DNA of 42,481 bases, taken from assembly GCA_900541055.1 (NCBI GenBank), contig UQHZ01000016.1, positions 1 through 42,481 of the forward strand, written 5' to 3'. Shown here in pieces: positions 25,464 to 34,000 of the stretch; within the stretch, counting starts at the first letter, position 1; each line of letters opens with the position of its first letter. A model generated the notes under the pieces. That model had not been told where the DNA came from. It saw only the letters and a list, made by a program, of their open reading frames with translations, and did not search any database. The translations under genes and the position numbers were made by a program. Source of the stretch: an uncultured Collinsella sp. GTDB lineage: Bacteria; Actinomycetota; Coriobacteriia; Coriobacteriales; Coriobacteriaceae.

Positions 25464-26552
25464 GTGAGCGTTATGAAGTTTCTTAAAGACAAGCAGACGC
25501 GTCACGACTTTGTCACGTACGCCATGTGCATCGTGGCCTTCGCCATCGTGTTCTTTATGCAGTCTAACCACATGATTCCGCGCATGATCGCCGGTCAGCT
25601 GGTTCCCATCACGGCCTATATCGTCATGGCCATTTCCCTCAACCTCGTCGTCGGCATCGCGGGCGACTTGTCGCTGGGCCACGCGGGCTTTATGAGCGTC
25701 GGTGCCTACACGGGCATCGTCACCGCCGTCGCGCTGGAGAGCGCCGTTCCGTCCGATCCGATGCGTCTGATCATCAGCATTGTGGTCGGCGCTATCGCCG
25801 CTGCCATCTTGGGCTTCTTGATTGGTATCCCGGTCCTGCGCCTGAGCGGCGACTATCTGGCCATCGTGACCCTGGCTTTTGGCGAGATCATCAAAGAGAT
25901 CGTCACCTGCCTCATTGTGGGCGTCGACTCCCGCGGCCTGCACGTGATCTTTAACATCACGGGCAACTCTACGATCGACGACCTGCACCTGCTCGAGGAC
26001 GGCACCGCCATCATCAAGGGCGCCCAGGGCGCCTCGGGCGTGTCGACGTACTCGACCTTCCTCGCCGGTGCCATCCTGGTCATGGTCGCACTCGTGATCG
26101 TGCTCAACCTGGTCCGCAGCCGTACCGGCCGTGCCATTATGGCCGTGCGCGATAACAAGATTGCAGCCGAGTCCGTAGGCATCTCCGTCACGGAGTACCG
26201 CATGATCGCCTTCGTGGTTTCCGCTGCCCTCGCCGGTGCTGCCGGAGCTCTCTTCGGCGGTAACTTCTCGCAGCTCTCCGCCACCAAGTTCGACTTCAAC
26301 ACGTCGATCCTCATTCTGGTGTTCGTGGTCCTGGGCGGCCTGGGCAACATGCGCGGTTCCGTCATCGCGGCGGCGTTGCTCACGGTGCTTCCCGAGCTGC
26401 TCCGTCAGTTCTCGGACTACCGCATGCTCATCTACGCCATCGTGTTGATCCTGGTCATGATCTTTACCAACAACCCGCAGCTCAAGGCGTTCTTCGGTCG
26501 CGTCAAGGACCGCTTTGCTTCCAAGAAGGAGGTGGCAGCCGATGCCCAGTAA
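25464..26552 (+). CDS. livM: Branched-chain amino acid ABC transporter permease LivM
   Basis: The 362-residue protein has nine to ten hydrophobic helices and LivM signatures: AISLNLVVGIAGDLSLGHAGFMSVGAYTG, LSGDYLAIVTLAFGEIIKEI, the cytoplasmic loop GRAIMAVRDNKIAAESVGI and FVVLGGLGNMRGSVIAAALL. It pairs with LivH. The GTG at 25464 immediately follows the livH stop with GAAGG upstream; ATG 25473 is an alternative three codons in. The charged tail (RVKDRFASKKEVAADAQ) overlaps the livG start by 11 bases. Confidence 0.95.
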   Translation: MSVMKFLKDKQTRHDFVTYAMCIVAFAIVFFMQSNHMIPRMIAGQLVPITAYIVMAISLNLVVGIAGDLSLGHAGFMSVGAYTGIVTAVALESAVPSDPMRLIISIVVGAIAAAILGFLIGIPVLRLSGDYLAIVTLAFGEIIKEIVTCLIVGVDSRGLHVIFNITGNSTIDDLHLLEDGTAIIKGAQGASGVSTYSTFLAGAILVMVALVIVLNLVRSRTGRAIMAVRDNKIAAESVGISVTEYRMIAFVVSAALAGAAGALFGGNFSQLSATKFDFNTSILILVFVVLGGLGNMRGSVIAAALLTVLPELLRQFSDYRMLIYAIVLILVMIFTNNPQLKAFFGRVKDRFASKKEVAADAQ

Positions 26553-27402
26553 ATTTGAGTTCAACAAGGGCAAGATGGTCCCGTATCCTTCTGGCGCCAT
26601 CGTTCCCGACCGTGACCTAGGCCAGCGCCCGGCACTCGAGTGCATCCACCTGGGCATTGAGTTCGGTGGCCTTAAGGCAGTCGACGACTTTAGCCTGACT
26701 ATCGGCAAGACCGAGATTGCCGGTCTGATCGGCCCCAACGGCGCCGGTAAGACCACGGTCTTCAACCTGCTCACCAAGGTGTATCAGCCCACGCACGGCA
26801 CCATCCTGCTCGACGGTGAGGACACCTCGGGCAAGTCGGTCTACCAGGTCAACCGCATGGGTATTGCCCGTACCTTCCAGAACATTCGCCTATTTAATAC
26901 CATGACGGTGGAGGATAACGTTAAGGTCGGCCTGCATAACCAGGAGCGTTACTCCGGCTTTGAGGGCGTGCTGCGCCTGCCGACGTATTGGAAGCACGAG
27001 AAGGCTGCTCACGAGCGCGCCATGGAGCTGCTGTCCATCTTTGATATGGAGCATCTGGCAAACGAGCAGGCCGGCTCGCTGCCTTACGGCGCCCAGCGTC
27101 GTCTGGAGATCGTCCGCGCGCTTGCCACCAACCCCAAACTGCTGTTGCTCGACGAGCCTGCCGCCGGCATGAACCCGTCCGAGACCGCGGAGCTCATGGA
27201 GAACATCGTTAAGATTCGCGACACCTTCGGCATTGCCATCATGCTTATCGAGCACGACATGTCGCTCGTCATGAATATTTGCGAGGGTATCTGCGTGCTC
27301 AACTTTGGTAAGGTCATCGCCAAGGGCACGGCCGAGGAAATCCAGAACAACGACGCCGTTATCGAGGCATATCTGGGCAAGCAGGATAAGGGGGAGAACT
27401 AA
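26542..27402 (+). CDS. livG: Branched-chain amino acid ABC transporter ATPase LivG
   Basis: The 286-residue ATPase carries Walker A GPNGAGKTT (about 64-72), the Q-loop region ARTFQNIRLFNTMTVEDNV, signature LPYGAQRRLEI, Walker B LLLLDEPAAGMNP and the switch histidine in LIEHDMSLV. The LPYGAQRRLEI signature and AAGMNP are LivG-specific. About 30 residues precede the ATPase fold, more than in most LivG proteins. AAGGAGGT lies nine bases before the ATG, which overlaps livM. livF follows with no gap. Confidence 0.96.
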   Translation: MPSKFEFNKGKMVPYPSGAIVPDRDLGQRPALECIHLGIEFGGLKAVDDFSLTIGKTEIAGLIGPNGAGKTTVFNLLTKVYQPTHGTILLDGEDTSGKSVYQVNRMGIARTFQNIRLFNTMTVEDNVKVGLHNQERYSGFEGVLRLPTYWKHEKAAHERAMELLSIFDMEHLANEQAGSLPYGAQRRLEIVRALATNPKLLLLDEPAAGMNPSETAELMENIVKIRDTFGIAIMLIEHDMSLVMNICEGICVLNFGKVIAKGTAEEIQNNDAVIEAYLGKQDKGEN

Positions 27403-28116
27403 ATGGCAGAGCCGATGCTTTCCGTCTACAACATCAACGTCTGGTACGGCGCCATCCACGCCATCAAGGACATCTCCTTTAACGTTAACGAGGGCGAGAT
27501 CGTGGCCCTGATCGGTGCGAACGGTGCCGGCAAGTCCACAACGCTCAAGACTGTCTCGGGCCTGCTGCGTTCCAAGACCGGCTCCATCAAGTTTATGGGC
27601 GAGGACATTACTCATACGCCCGCTGATAAGCTGGTAAGCAAGGGCCTGGCCCAGGTGCCCGAGGGACGTCGCGCCTTTTTGCAGATGACGGTTGAGGAGA
27701 ACCTGGAAATGGGCGCCTATACGCAGCCCAAGTCCACGGTGGCTCCGGGCCTTGAGCGTGTCTACGAACAGTTCCCGCGTCTTAAGGAGCGCCGTCGCCA
27801 GGTCGCCGGCACCCTTTCGGGCGGCGAGCAGCAGATGCTCGTTATGGGCCGCGCCCTTATGAGTAACCCCAAGCTGCTCATGCTCGACGAACCCTCCATG
27901 GGCCTGGCGCCGATTCTGATTGAGCAGATCTTCCAGATTGTCGAGGACCTGCACAAGGCCGGCACCACGGTGCTTCTGGTCGAGCAAAACGCACAGATGG
28001 CTCTTTCCATCGCCACACGCGGCTACGTGCTCGAGACCGGCAAGATCACCATGACCGGCACCGGCCAAGAGCTCCTGCACGACGACAACGTCCGCAAAGC
28101 CTACCTGGGTGGTTAA
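27403..28116 (+). CDS. livF: Branched-chain amino acid ABC transporter ATPase LivF
   Basis: The 237-residue ATPase shows Walker A GANGAGKST (about 38-46), the LivF-type VPEGRRAFLQMTVEENLEMG, signature LSGGEQQML, Walker B LLMLDEPSMGLAP and LLVEQNAQMAL. It forms a heterodimer with LivG under LivHM. The ATG abuts the livG stop with AAGGGGGAG upstream. It is the last gene of the importer, followed by a strong terminator. Confidence 0.96.
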   Translation: MAEPMLSVYNINVWYGAIHAIKDISFNVNEGEIVALIGANGAGKSTTLKTVSGLLRSKTGSIKFMGEDITHTPADKLVSKGLAQVPEGRRAFLQMTVEENLEMGAYTQPKSTVAPGLERVYEQFPRLKERRRQVAGTLSGGEQQMLVMGRALMSNPKLLMLDEPSMGLAPILIEQIFQIVEDLHKAGTTVLLVEQNAQMALSIATRGYVLETGKITMTGTGQELLHDDNVRKAYLGG

Positions 28117-28126
28117 TCCATTCAAC

Positions 28127-28164
28127 AAAGGGGGCGCTGACCAACCCGGTCAGCGCCCCCTTTT
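28127..28164 (+). terminator. Rho-independent terminator after livF
   Basis: A perfect 16-bp stem (AAAGGGGGCGCTGACC with GGTCAGCGCCCCCTTT) with a five-base loop is followed by T. It closes the Liv operon and is immediately adjacent to a separate 22-bp inverted repeat. Confidence 0.95.
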
Positions 28165-28233
28165 AAGTTGCGGTGGAATAGGGACTAAATGGGAGTCTCA
28201 GAGGCCAAAACAGTCCCTATTCCACCGCAACTT
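28165..28233. repeat. Perfect 22-bp inverted repeat with 25-base loop
   Basis: The arms at 28165-28186 and 28212-28233 are exact reverse complements over 22 bases; their core is GGTGGAATAGGGACT. The loop holds GGAGTCTCAGAGGCC. It starts right after the livF terminator and ends 58 bases before cutC. There is no T-tract, and the stem is far longer than a terminator needs. It may be a dispersed palindromic element or a structured RNA in the cutC leader. No ORF is present. Confidence 0.85.
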
Positions 28234-28291
28234 CATGGGGATGTGTGACAATGCCCGTCGGAAAACGTCTGTTGTCTTTGGGGGTCCATCT

Positions 28292-28969
28292 ATGCTGTAC
28301 GAGTTTTGTGCCGAGAACTTTGAGCGAGTGCCAGCGGCCATCGAGGCCGGTGCGAGGCGCATTGAGCTGTGTGACAACCTCGCCGTCGGTGGCACCACGC
28401 CTTCGGCCGGCGTTATCAGCGCTACAACCAACTATGCCCACGAACACGATGCACGGGTGATGTGCATGATCCGTCCGCGTGGCGGCGACTTTCACTACAA
28501 CCAGGATGAGCTGCGCATGATGGAGATGGACTTGGGCCTTGCCGTGAGTGCGGGCGTTGACGGCTTGGTCTTTGGCTGCTGCAAACCCTGCGCTGGCGGA
28601 TGGGCGCTCGACGAGCTTACGCTTGGCGCCCTCGTGATGGCTGCGGGCTGCGCGACCGAGGAATGTAAGCGTGATCCCATCGACATCACCTTCCACATGT
28701 CATTTGACCAGCTCTCGCCCGAGGCTCAACTCGATGCGATTGATACACTTGCCGACTGCGGCGTTACGCGCATCCTCACGCATGGCGGCGCTGCCGGTAC
28801 GTCGATCGAGGATAATTTCGATTACCTGGCTCGTTTAATCGAGTATGCGGGCGATCGTTTGACCATCCTTCCCGGCGGCGGCATCACTACGGCAAATCGC
28901 GACGCGGTCGCGGCGGCGCTAGGCGTCTCCGAGCTCCATGGCACCAAGATCGTGCCGCTGGAGGTATAA
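28292..28969 (+). CDS. cutC: CutC family protein
   Basis: The 225-residue TIM-barrel protein matches CutC: it begins MLYEFCAENFERVPAAIEAGARRIELCDNLAVGGTTPS and continues with MIRPRGGDFHYNQDEL, GVDGLVFGCC, ITFHMSFDQ, RILTHGGA and ILPGGGIT. CutC is named for copper homeostasis, but a copper role is disputed and the enzyme's activity is unknown. The ATG at 28292 follows GGGGG and gives the usual N-terminus; in-frame ATGs upstream would add ~20 non-conserved residues. It lies three bases before the GalT-like gene, so the two form an operon. Confidence 0.92.
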   Translation: MLYEFCAENFERVPAAIEAGARRIELCDNLAVGGTTPSAGVISATTNYAHEHDARVMCMIRPRGGDFHYNQDELRMMEMDLGLAVSAGVDGLVFGCCKPCAGGWALDELTLGALVMAAGCATEECKRDPIDITFHMSFDQLSPEAQLDAIDTLADCGVTRILTHGGAAGTSIEDNFDYLARLIEYAGDRLTILPGGGITTANRDAVAAALGVSELHGTKIVPLEV

Positions 28970-28972
28970 CCC

Positions 28973-29770
28973 GTGGCGCTGGTATTTGACGTTCAGCAGG
29001 CGAGCGGTAAGCCCGACGATAATCGTCGCCCTGGCACCGCGTGCCCCTTTTGCGACACGGAGGGACTTGCCAACATCATCCAGCGCGATGGTGACTGTAT
29101 CTGGCTCGAGAATAAGTTCAAGACCTTGCGGGCCACACGTCAGACCGTATTGATCGAGTCTGCCAATCACGACGCCGACCTGGTGACCTATGAACCGGAT
29201 GAGCTGCATCATGTGATGCGGTTTGCCCTGGGCTGTTGGCAGCAGATGATCGATTCCCAACAGTACCGCAGTGTGCTCATGTACAAGAACAAAGGCCCGC
29301 TTTCGGGCGGCAGCCTCGTCCATCCACACATGCAGATTGTGGGCCTGGAACAGGAGGACGGCTATGCGGCGCTGACCTCAGCCAACTTTGAAGGCATCAG
29401 TGTCTGGCAACAGGGGAGAATCTCGGTCGACATCTCAACCGAACCGATCATGGGGTTCTTTGAGGTCAACGTCTCGGCTCCACAGGGAATCGCCGCCAGC
29501 GACGACGCCCGCGACCAAGCCGAAGCGGACCTGTTTGCCGATGCGATTCAGGTGGCCCTGCGCTATATCCTGCACGAGCACCATGGCGGTCGCGCGGAGT
29601 CGTACAACTTGTTCTTCTACCACATGGACGGCCGGACCATTGCCAAGGCTCTGCCACGTTGGGTGGTTTCGCCCTACTTTGTGGGCTATCGTCTGGCCCA
29701 GGTCAATGCCGAGACCACGCTCGATATCGATGCTGAGCGCCTGCGTGCGCATCTGGAAACGCTCGCGTAG
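28973..29770 (+). CDS. GalT-like HIT-superfamily protein (DUF4931 type)
   Basis: The 265-residue protein resembles galactose-1-phosphate uridylyltransferase. It has a zinc-like CPFC motif (24-27), FKTLRATRQTVLIES in place of the GalT FENDYPAL segment, and the nucleotidyl-transfer motif HPHMQ (117-121), in which the second histidine would be the nucleophile. The C-terminal part carries YNLFFYHMD. It is shorter than true GalT and best fits DUF4931, whose substrate is not known to me. The GTG at 28973 follows GGAGG. No galactose pathway gene is nearby. Co-transcription with cutC suggests a shared, possibly nucleotide- or sugar-phosphate-linked, function. Confidence 0.8.
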   Translation: MALVFDVQQASGKPDDNRRPGTACPFCDTEGLANIIQRDGDCIWLENKFKTLRATRQTVLIESANHDADLVTYEPDELHHVMRFALGCWQQMIDSQQYRSVLMYKNKGPLSGGSLVHPHMQIVGLEQEDGYAALTSANFEGISVWQQGRISVDISTEPIMGFFEVNVSAPQGIAASDDARDQAEADLFADAIQVALRYILHEHHGGRAESYNLFFYHMDGRTIAKALPRWVVSPYFVGYRLAQVNAETTLDIDAERLRAHLETLA

Positions 29771-29800
29771 CAAGGCGAGCGCCTGCGAAAAGAGTGCTGC

Positions 29801-30799
29801 TTAGCGTGCCATCGCGTCGCGCCCGGCCTCGACCCGCTTGCGCTGTTTGGCGCGCTCCTCGCCGGTCAGACGTTCAAAGAGATGTCCGATAAGCGAGGCG
29901 AGTACCTGCTGAAACATCGTGCCGCACATGACGGGGAACACGACCTCGCCGGGAAAATACTGTGTGGCGATGACGGCGCCCGAAGAGATATTGCGCATGC
30001 CACAGGTAAAGCACATGGTGGTCGTCTCGCTATACGGCAGATGCAGGACACGTGCGACCAGGATGCCGATGATAAAGCCACTGATGGCGAACGCCAGGAT
30101 AAAGAGGGCGACTTCCAGGCGTACCATGTTCATGTGCAGCACGTACTCGCTCATGGCGGTGGAGTTGGACGCGATGACGCCCATCATCATGAACTTGCAG
30201 GCGGGCGAAAGCGCGGGGGAGAGTTTCTCATGACCCCAGCCGCGCGTGAGTTCGTTAATGACGATACCGAGCACGGCGGGTATGGCGATCATAAAGGCCA
30301 TATTCTGCATCATGCTCGGCACGTCGATCGAGACGGTGGCGCCCAGCAGGAGCTTGAGCGTAAGAGGAATCGTCACAGGTGAGATGACCGAGGACGTCAG
30401 GATGATGGTGAGCGCGAGCGGGCCGTTGCCGCCGAACATGCTAATCCACATAAAGGCAGTGACTGCCACGGGTACGCTGTACTCGAGCACGATGCCACAG
30501 ACAAGGTTGGGATTGGAGCCAAAGAACAGTGAGCCCATGGCATACGCTGCGATGGGGATGATCACAGCCGAGACAAATAACGCCAAAATCAGATGCAGGG
30601 GACGATGGAACACCTCAGCCACCTGGTGAAAGGTGTTACTGAGCGCGCCTTGGAATGTCATAAAGGCGAAGAGAGCGGGAACGATGGGCTTGAGTACGCC
30701 GATCTGCTGGGGAAAGAGCACGCCGAGCGTTACGCAAATCGGAACGATGACCTGCATATGCCCCGCGAGGAACTTTCCCAGTCCAACCCATTGCTTCAT
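29801..30799 (-). CDS. Bile acid:sodium symporter family transporter
   Basis: The 332-residue protein has about nine or ten hydrophobic helices and SBF/BASS-type motifs: FAFMTFQGALSNTF near helix 2, GIVLEYSVPVAVTAFMW, ILTSSVISPVTIPLTLKLLLG and the crossover motif CFTCGMRNISSGAVIATQYFP, equivalent to the G-x-RN region of bile acid symporters. Bacterial members import bile acids, pantothenate or other organic anions with Na+. In a gut bacterium bile acids are possible, but the sequence does not settle it. The upstream ribosome-binding site is weak (AAGAG). The gene stands alone, divergent from recJ. Confidence 0.85.
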   Translation of the reverse strand: MKQWVGLGKFLAGHMQVIVPICVTLGVLFPQQIGVLKPIVPALFAFMTFQGALSNTFHQVAEVFHRPLHLILALFVSAVIIPIAAYAMGSLFFGSNPNLVCGIVLEYSVPVAVTAFMWISMFGGNGPLALTIILTSSVISPVTIPLTLKLLLGATVSIDVPSMMQNMAFMIAIPAVLGIVINELTRGWGHEKLSPALSPACKFMMMGVIASNSTAMSEYVLHMNMVRLEVALFILAFAISGFIIGILVARVLHLPYSETTTMCFTCGMRNISSGAVIATQYFPGEVVFPVMCGTMFQQVLASLIGHLFERLTGEERAKQRKRVEAGRDAMAR

Positions 30800-30961
30800 A
30801 GGCTCTTGTGACTCCCTTTGCTCGTGAACCCGTTTTGAATGGATATGCTAGACGCTCGCATGCGTCCGTGCGTCAGAAACGCTCGATTATTTCGAGGCTA
30901 TTACCGGCATCGTTTACCGAAACCACGGCGTGCTGCGAGGCTCTGCGTCCGTGCCGCACGG

Positions 30962-30967
30962 TATAAT
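30962..30967 (+). promoter_or_regulatory. Candidate -10 box of the recJ-rel transcript
   Basis: A perfect TATAAT lies 57 bases before the leader ATG at 31024 in the gap between the divergent symporter gene and recJ. No good -35 box is found 16-18 bases upstream, so the promoter is only tentative or depends on an activator. Confidence 0.4.
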
Positions 30968-31023
30968 AAATCCGTTCAACAGATCTGCCTGCCGAAGCGG
31001 GCATACACAGAGGACTCATCGCT

Positions 31024-31089
31024 ATGAACCGTGAGAGGTATCGCGGCGACCTGCCCCTATCGGGGGTGGGTGCCTATGTCATCGCTTAA
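31024..31089 (+). CDS. Possible 21-codon leader peptide overlapping the recJ start
   Basis: ATG at 31024 has AGAGGA nine bases upstream, better spaced than any site for the in-frame GTG (31031) of the recJ frame. The ORF reads MNRERYRGDLPL through to a TAA at 31087-31089, overlapping the recJ ATG (31076) by 14 bases in another frame. It could couple translation to recJ or attenuate it. It has no recognisable domain and may be fortuitous. Confidence 0.35.
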   Translation: MNRERYRGDLPLSGVGAYVIA

Positions 31090-34000
31090 GACGACGCATC
31101 GCTGGGCGGTCGCTCAGCAAAATCCCGAGCTCGAAAAGGAGCTTTCGGCTGGTCTGGGCATACCCGGGCTGGTGGCACGCATTATGGTTGCGCACGGCAT
31201 TGCCTCGGTTGAGGAAGGACAGCTATTTTTGACGCCTTCGCTCGACCGTGATTGGGCCGATCCGCTCGTCATTCCGGGCATGTCGGTTGTTGCCGATCGT
31301 GTCGAGCGCGCCATTCGCAACCACGAGCGCATCGCCGTCTTTGGTGATTTTGACGTCGACGGCATTACGTCGACTTGTCTGTTGACCGAGGCGCTGCGGA
31401 CGTTTGGCGCCGATGTCACACCATTCATCCCGCACCGCTTTGACGAGGGATATGGCCTTTCGCGCGCGGCGCTCGACCGCGTCAACGAGCTCGCCCAACC
31501 CAATCTGATCGTGACCGTCGATAACGGTATCGCGGCCAAGGATGAGGTCTCCTATCTGGAGAGCCTGGGAATCGATCTGGTGGTTACGGACCATCATGAG
31601 CCGTCCGACCAGGTGCCGCAGGGCGTGCCCCTGACCGACCCTAAACTCGAGGACAAGGGCCCCTCGCGTGAACTTGCCGGTGCCGGTGTGGCGCTCAAAC
31701 TGGTGCAGGTTTTGGGTGAGCGTTTGGACAAGCCGTCGTATTGGCGTTCGCTGATTGAGGTTGCGGCGCTGGGCACCGTGTCCGACATGATGCCGTTGAC
31801 GCCCGAGAACCGCGCGCTGGTCGCTGAGGGCATCCAACAGATGCGCGTGACGGCTCGTCCCGGCTACATTGCGCTTGCAGCGCTCGCCAAGGCCGACCTT
31901 TCTACCATTACGGCGGACGGTCTATCGTTCTCGCTCATTCCCCGCTTAAACGCCGCCGGCCGCATGGCCGATCCCAAGCTGGCGCTCGACTTGCTGCTTG
32001 CCCGCGATCCTATCGAGGCAAGCGCGCTGGCGGCCGAGCTCGAGGAGATCAACCGCCAGCGTCGCGAGATCGAGGCGGAGCTCACGCGCGATGCCATGGC
32101 AAAGGTCGAGGAGACTTATGACGGCGGGCGCGCAATCGTCGTGGGCGGCGAAGGTTGGCACGAGGGCGTTAAGGGCATCGTGGCGAGCCGCCTTACCAAC
32201 CGATATCACGTGCCGGCGCTGCTTTTCTCTATCGAGGACGGTATAGCACGTGGCTCGGGTCGCTCGGTGGGCAAGGTTAACCTGTTCGAAGCCGTCGAGC
32301 GCTGCTCCGACCTGCTGATTCGCCGCGGCGGGCATGCCGGTGCGGTGGGCGTGACCATCGAGGCATCTAAGCTCGATGAGTTTCGTCGACGTCTTTCCGC
32401 CGTGTTGTCCGAGCTTCCCGCCGAGGACTTTGAGGACACCGACGAGGTTGCCGCCACGGTCGACCTTTCCGAATTGAATATCGAGACCATCGAGCAGATT
32501 TCCCGCCTTGAGCCGTTTGGCCAGGGTAATAAGGTGCCGCTGCTGGCTGCCGAGGGCGTGACGATGTGTGATCGCGCCGTGGTGGGTAAGACCGGCGAGC
32601 ATATGCGCTTCGTGGCGACGGATGGAGCCGCGAGCGTGCCGGCAATCATGTTCCGTGTACCGCAGATCGACAGGCTTATCAATTGCGACAGCGCCGTCGA
32701 CTTGGTGTTCGAGGCCGTTGCCGAGCATTGGCAGGGACGTGTGAAGCCCAAGCTCATGATCAAAGATATCTTGGTGCGCGATACCACGGCACCCAATATC
32801 GACGATCCGGCATGTGAGCTTCGCCGCGGCGTGCAACCGGCGGATTCTGGCCTGCGCCTGGAGTCGCGTAAGCGCGAGACGCTTGCCCAACTTTCCTATA
32901 CCGAGCTCACGCGCTCGCTCATTCACAGCTTTATCGGATCGAACCAGCCGCACCGCGCGCAGGTCGAGGCGCTCGATGCCCTGGCCGATCACCAAAGTGT
33001 TCTGGCCGTTATGGGAACGGGGCGCGGCAAGTCTCTTATCTTCCATGTGCATGCCGCGCGCGAGGCGGTTCTTCGCGGGCGTGCGAGTATCTTTGTCTAT
33101 CCGCTGCGCGCGCTCGTTGCCGACCAGGCCTATCACCTCTCGTCGACGATGGCCGCGCTCGGCATTGGCGTGGGCGTGTTGACCGGCGAGACTGTGGAGG
33201 CGGCGCGCGATAACGTGTTTGCCGGCCTGGCTTCGGGCCGCACCGGCATCGTGCTCACGACGCCCGAGTTCCTGTCTATTCATCGCGACCGCTTTGCGCG
33301 CTCGGGGCGTATCGGGTTTGTCGTTATCGATGAGGCGCATCATGCCGGTCTTGCCAAGGGCGGTGACCGCAGCGCCTATCTCGACATGCCCGATATCCTC
33401 AAGGCCCTGGGCGATCCGGTCGTTATGGCGGCGACGGCCACCGCGACGGCTCCGGTTGTTGCGGAGCTTGCCCGCGTGCTGCCGATTACCCGTACGGTGG
33501 TCGACGAGACCGTGCGCGAGAACTTGCAGCTCGAGGACGACCGCGATCTTGCGAGCCGCGAAAACCGCCTGGTGTCCATCGTCGCGACGGGGGAGAAGAC
33601 CGTCATCTACGTCAACTCGCGTGATCAGTCCGTGGCGCTTGCCAAGACGCTACGCAAACGCGTTCCCGACTGCGCGTCGCATATCGCCTTTTACAACGCG
33701 GGCCTTACGCGCACCGACCGCCATCGCGTAGAGGAGGCGTTTCGAGACGGCAGCCTCAGCTGCATTGTCTCGACATCTGCCTTTGGCGAGGGCGTCAACC
33801 TTCCCGATATTCGTCATGTCGTGCTCTACCACATGCCGTTTGGCGCGATTGAGTTTAACCAGATGAGCGGCCGTGCCGGCCGCGATGGACAGCCCGCCGT
33901 GATTCACCTGCTCTATTCGTCGCGTGACGCTCGTATTAATGAGCGCCTGCTCGATTGTTACGCGCCCGAGCGCGATGAGCTTGTCACGCTCTATCGAGCG

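Noticed and set aside
24558..26777. A 739-codon minus-strand frame opposite livH, livM and livG
   Set aside because: Asp/His/Gly/Arg-rich antisense shadow; the plus strand encodes three well-conserved transporter genes with good ribosome-binding sites.
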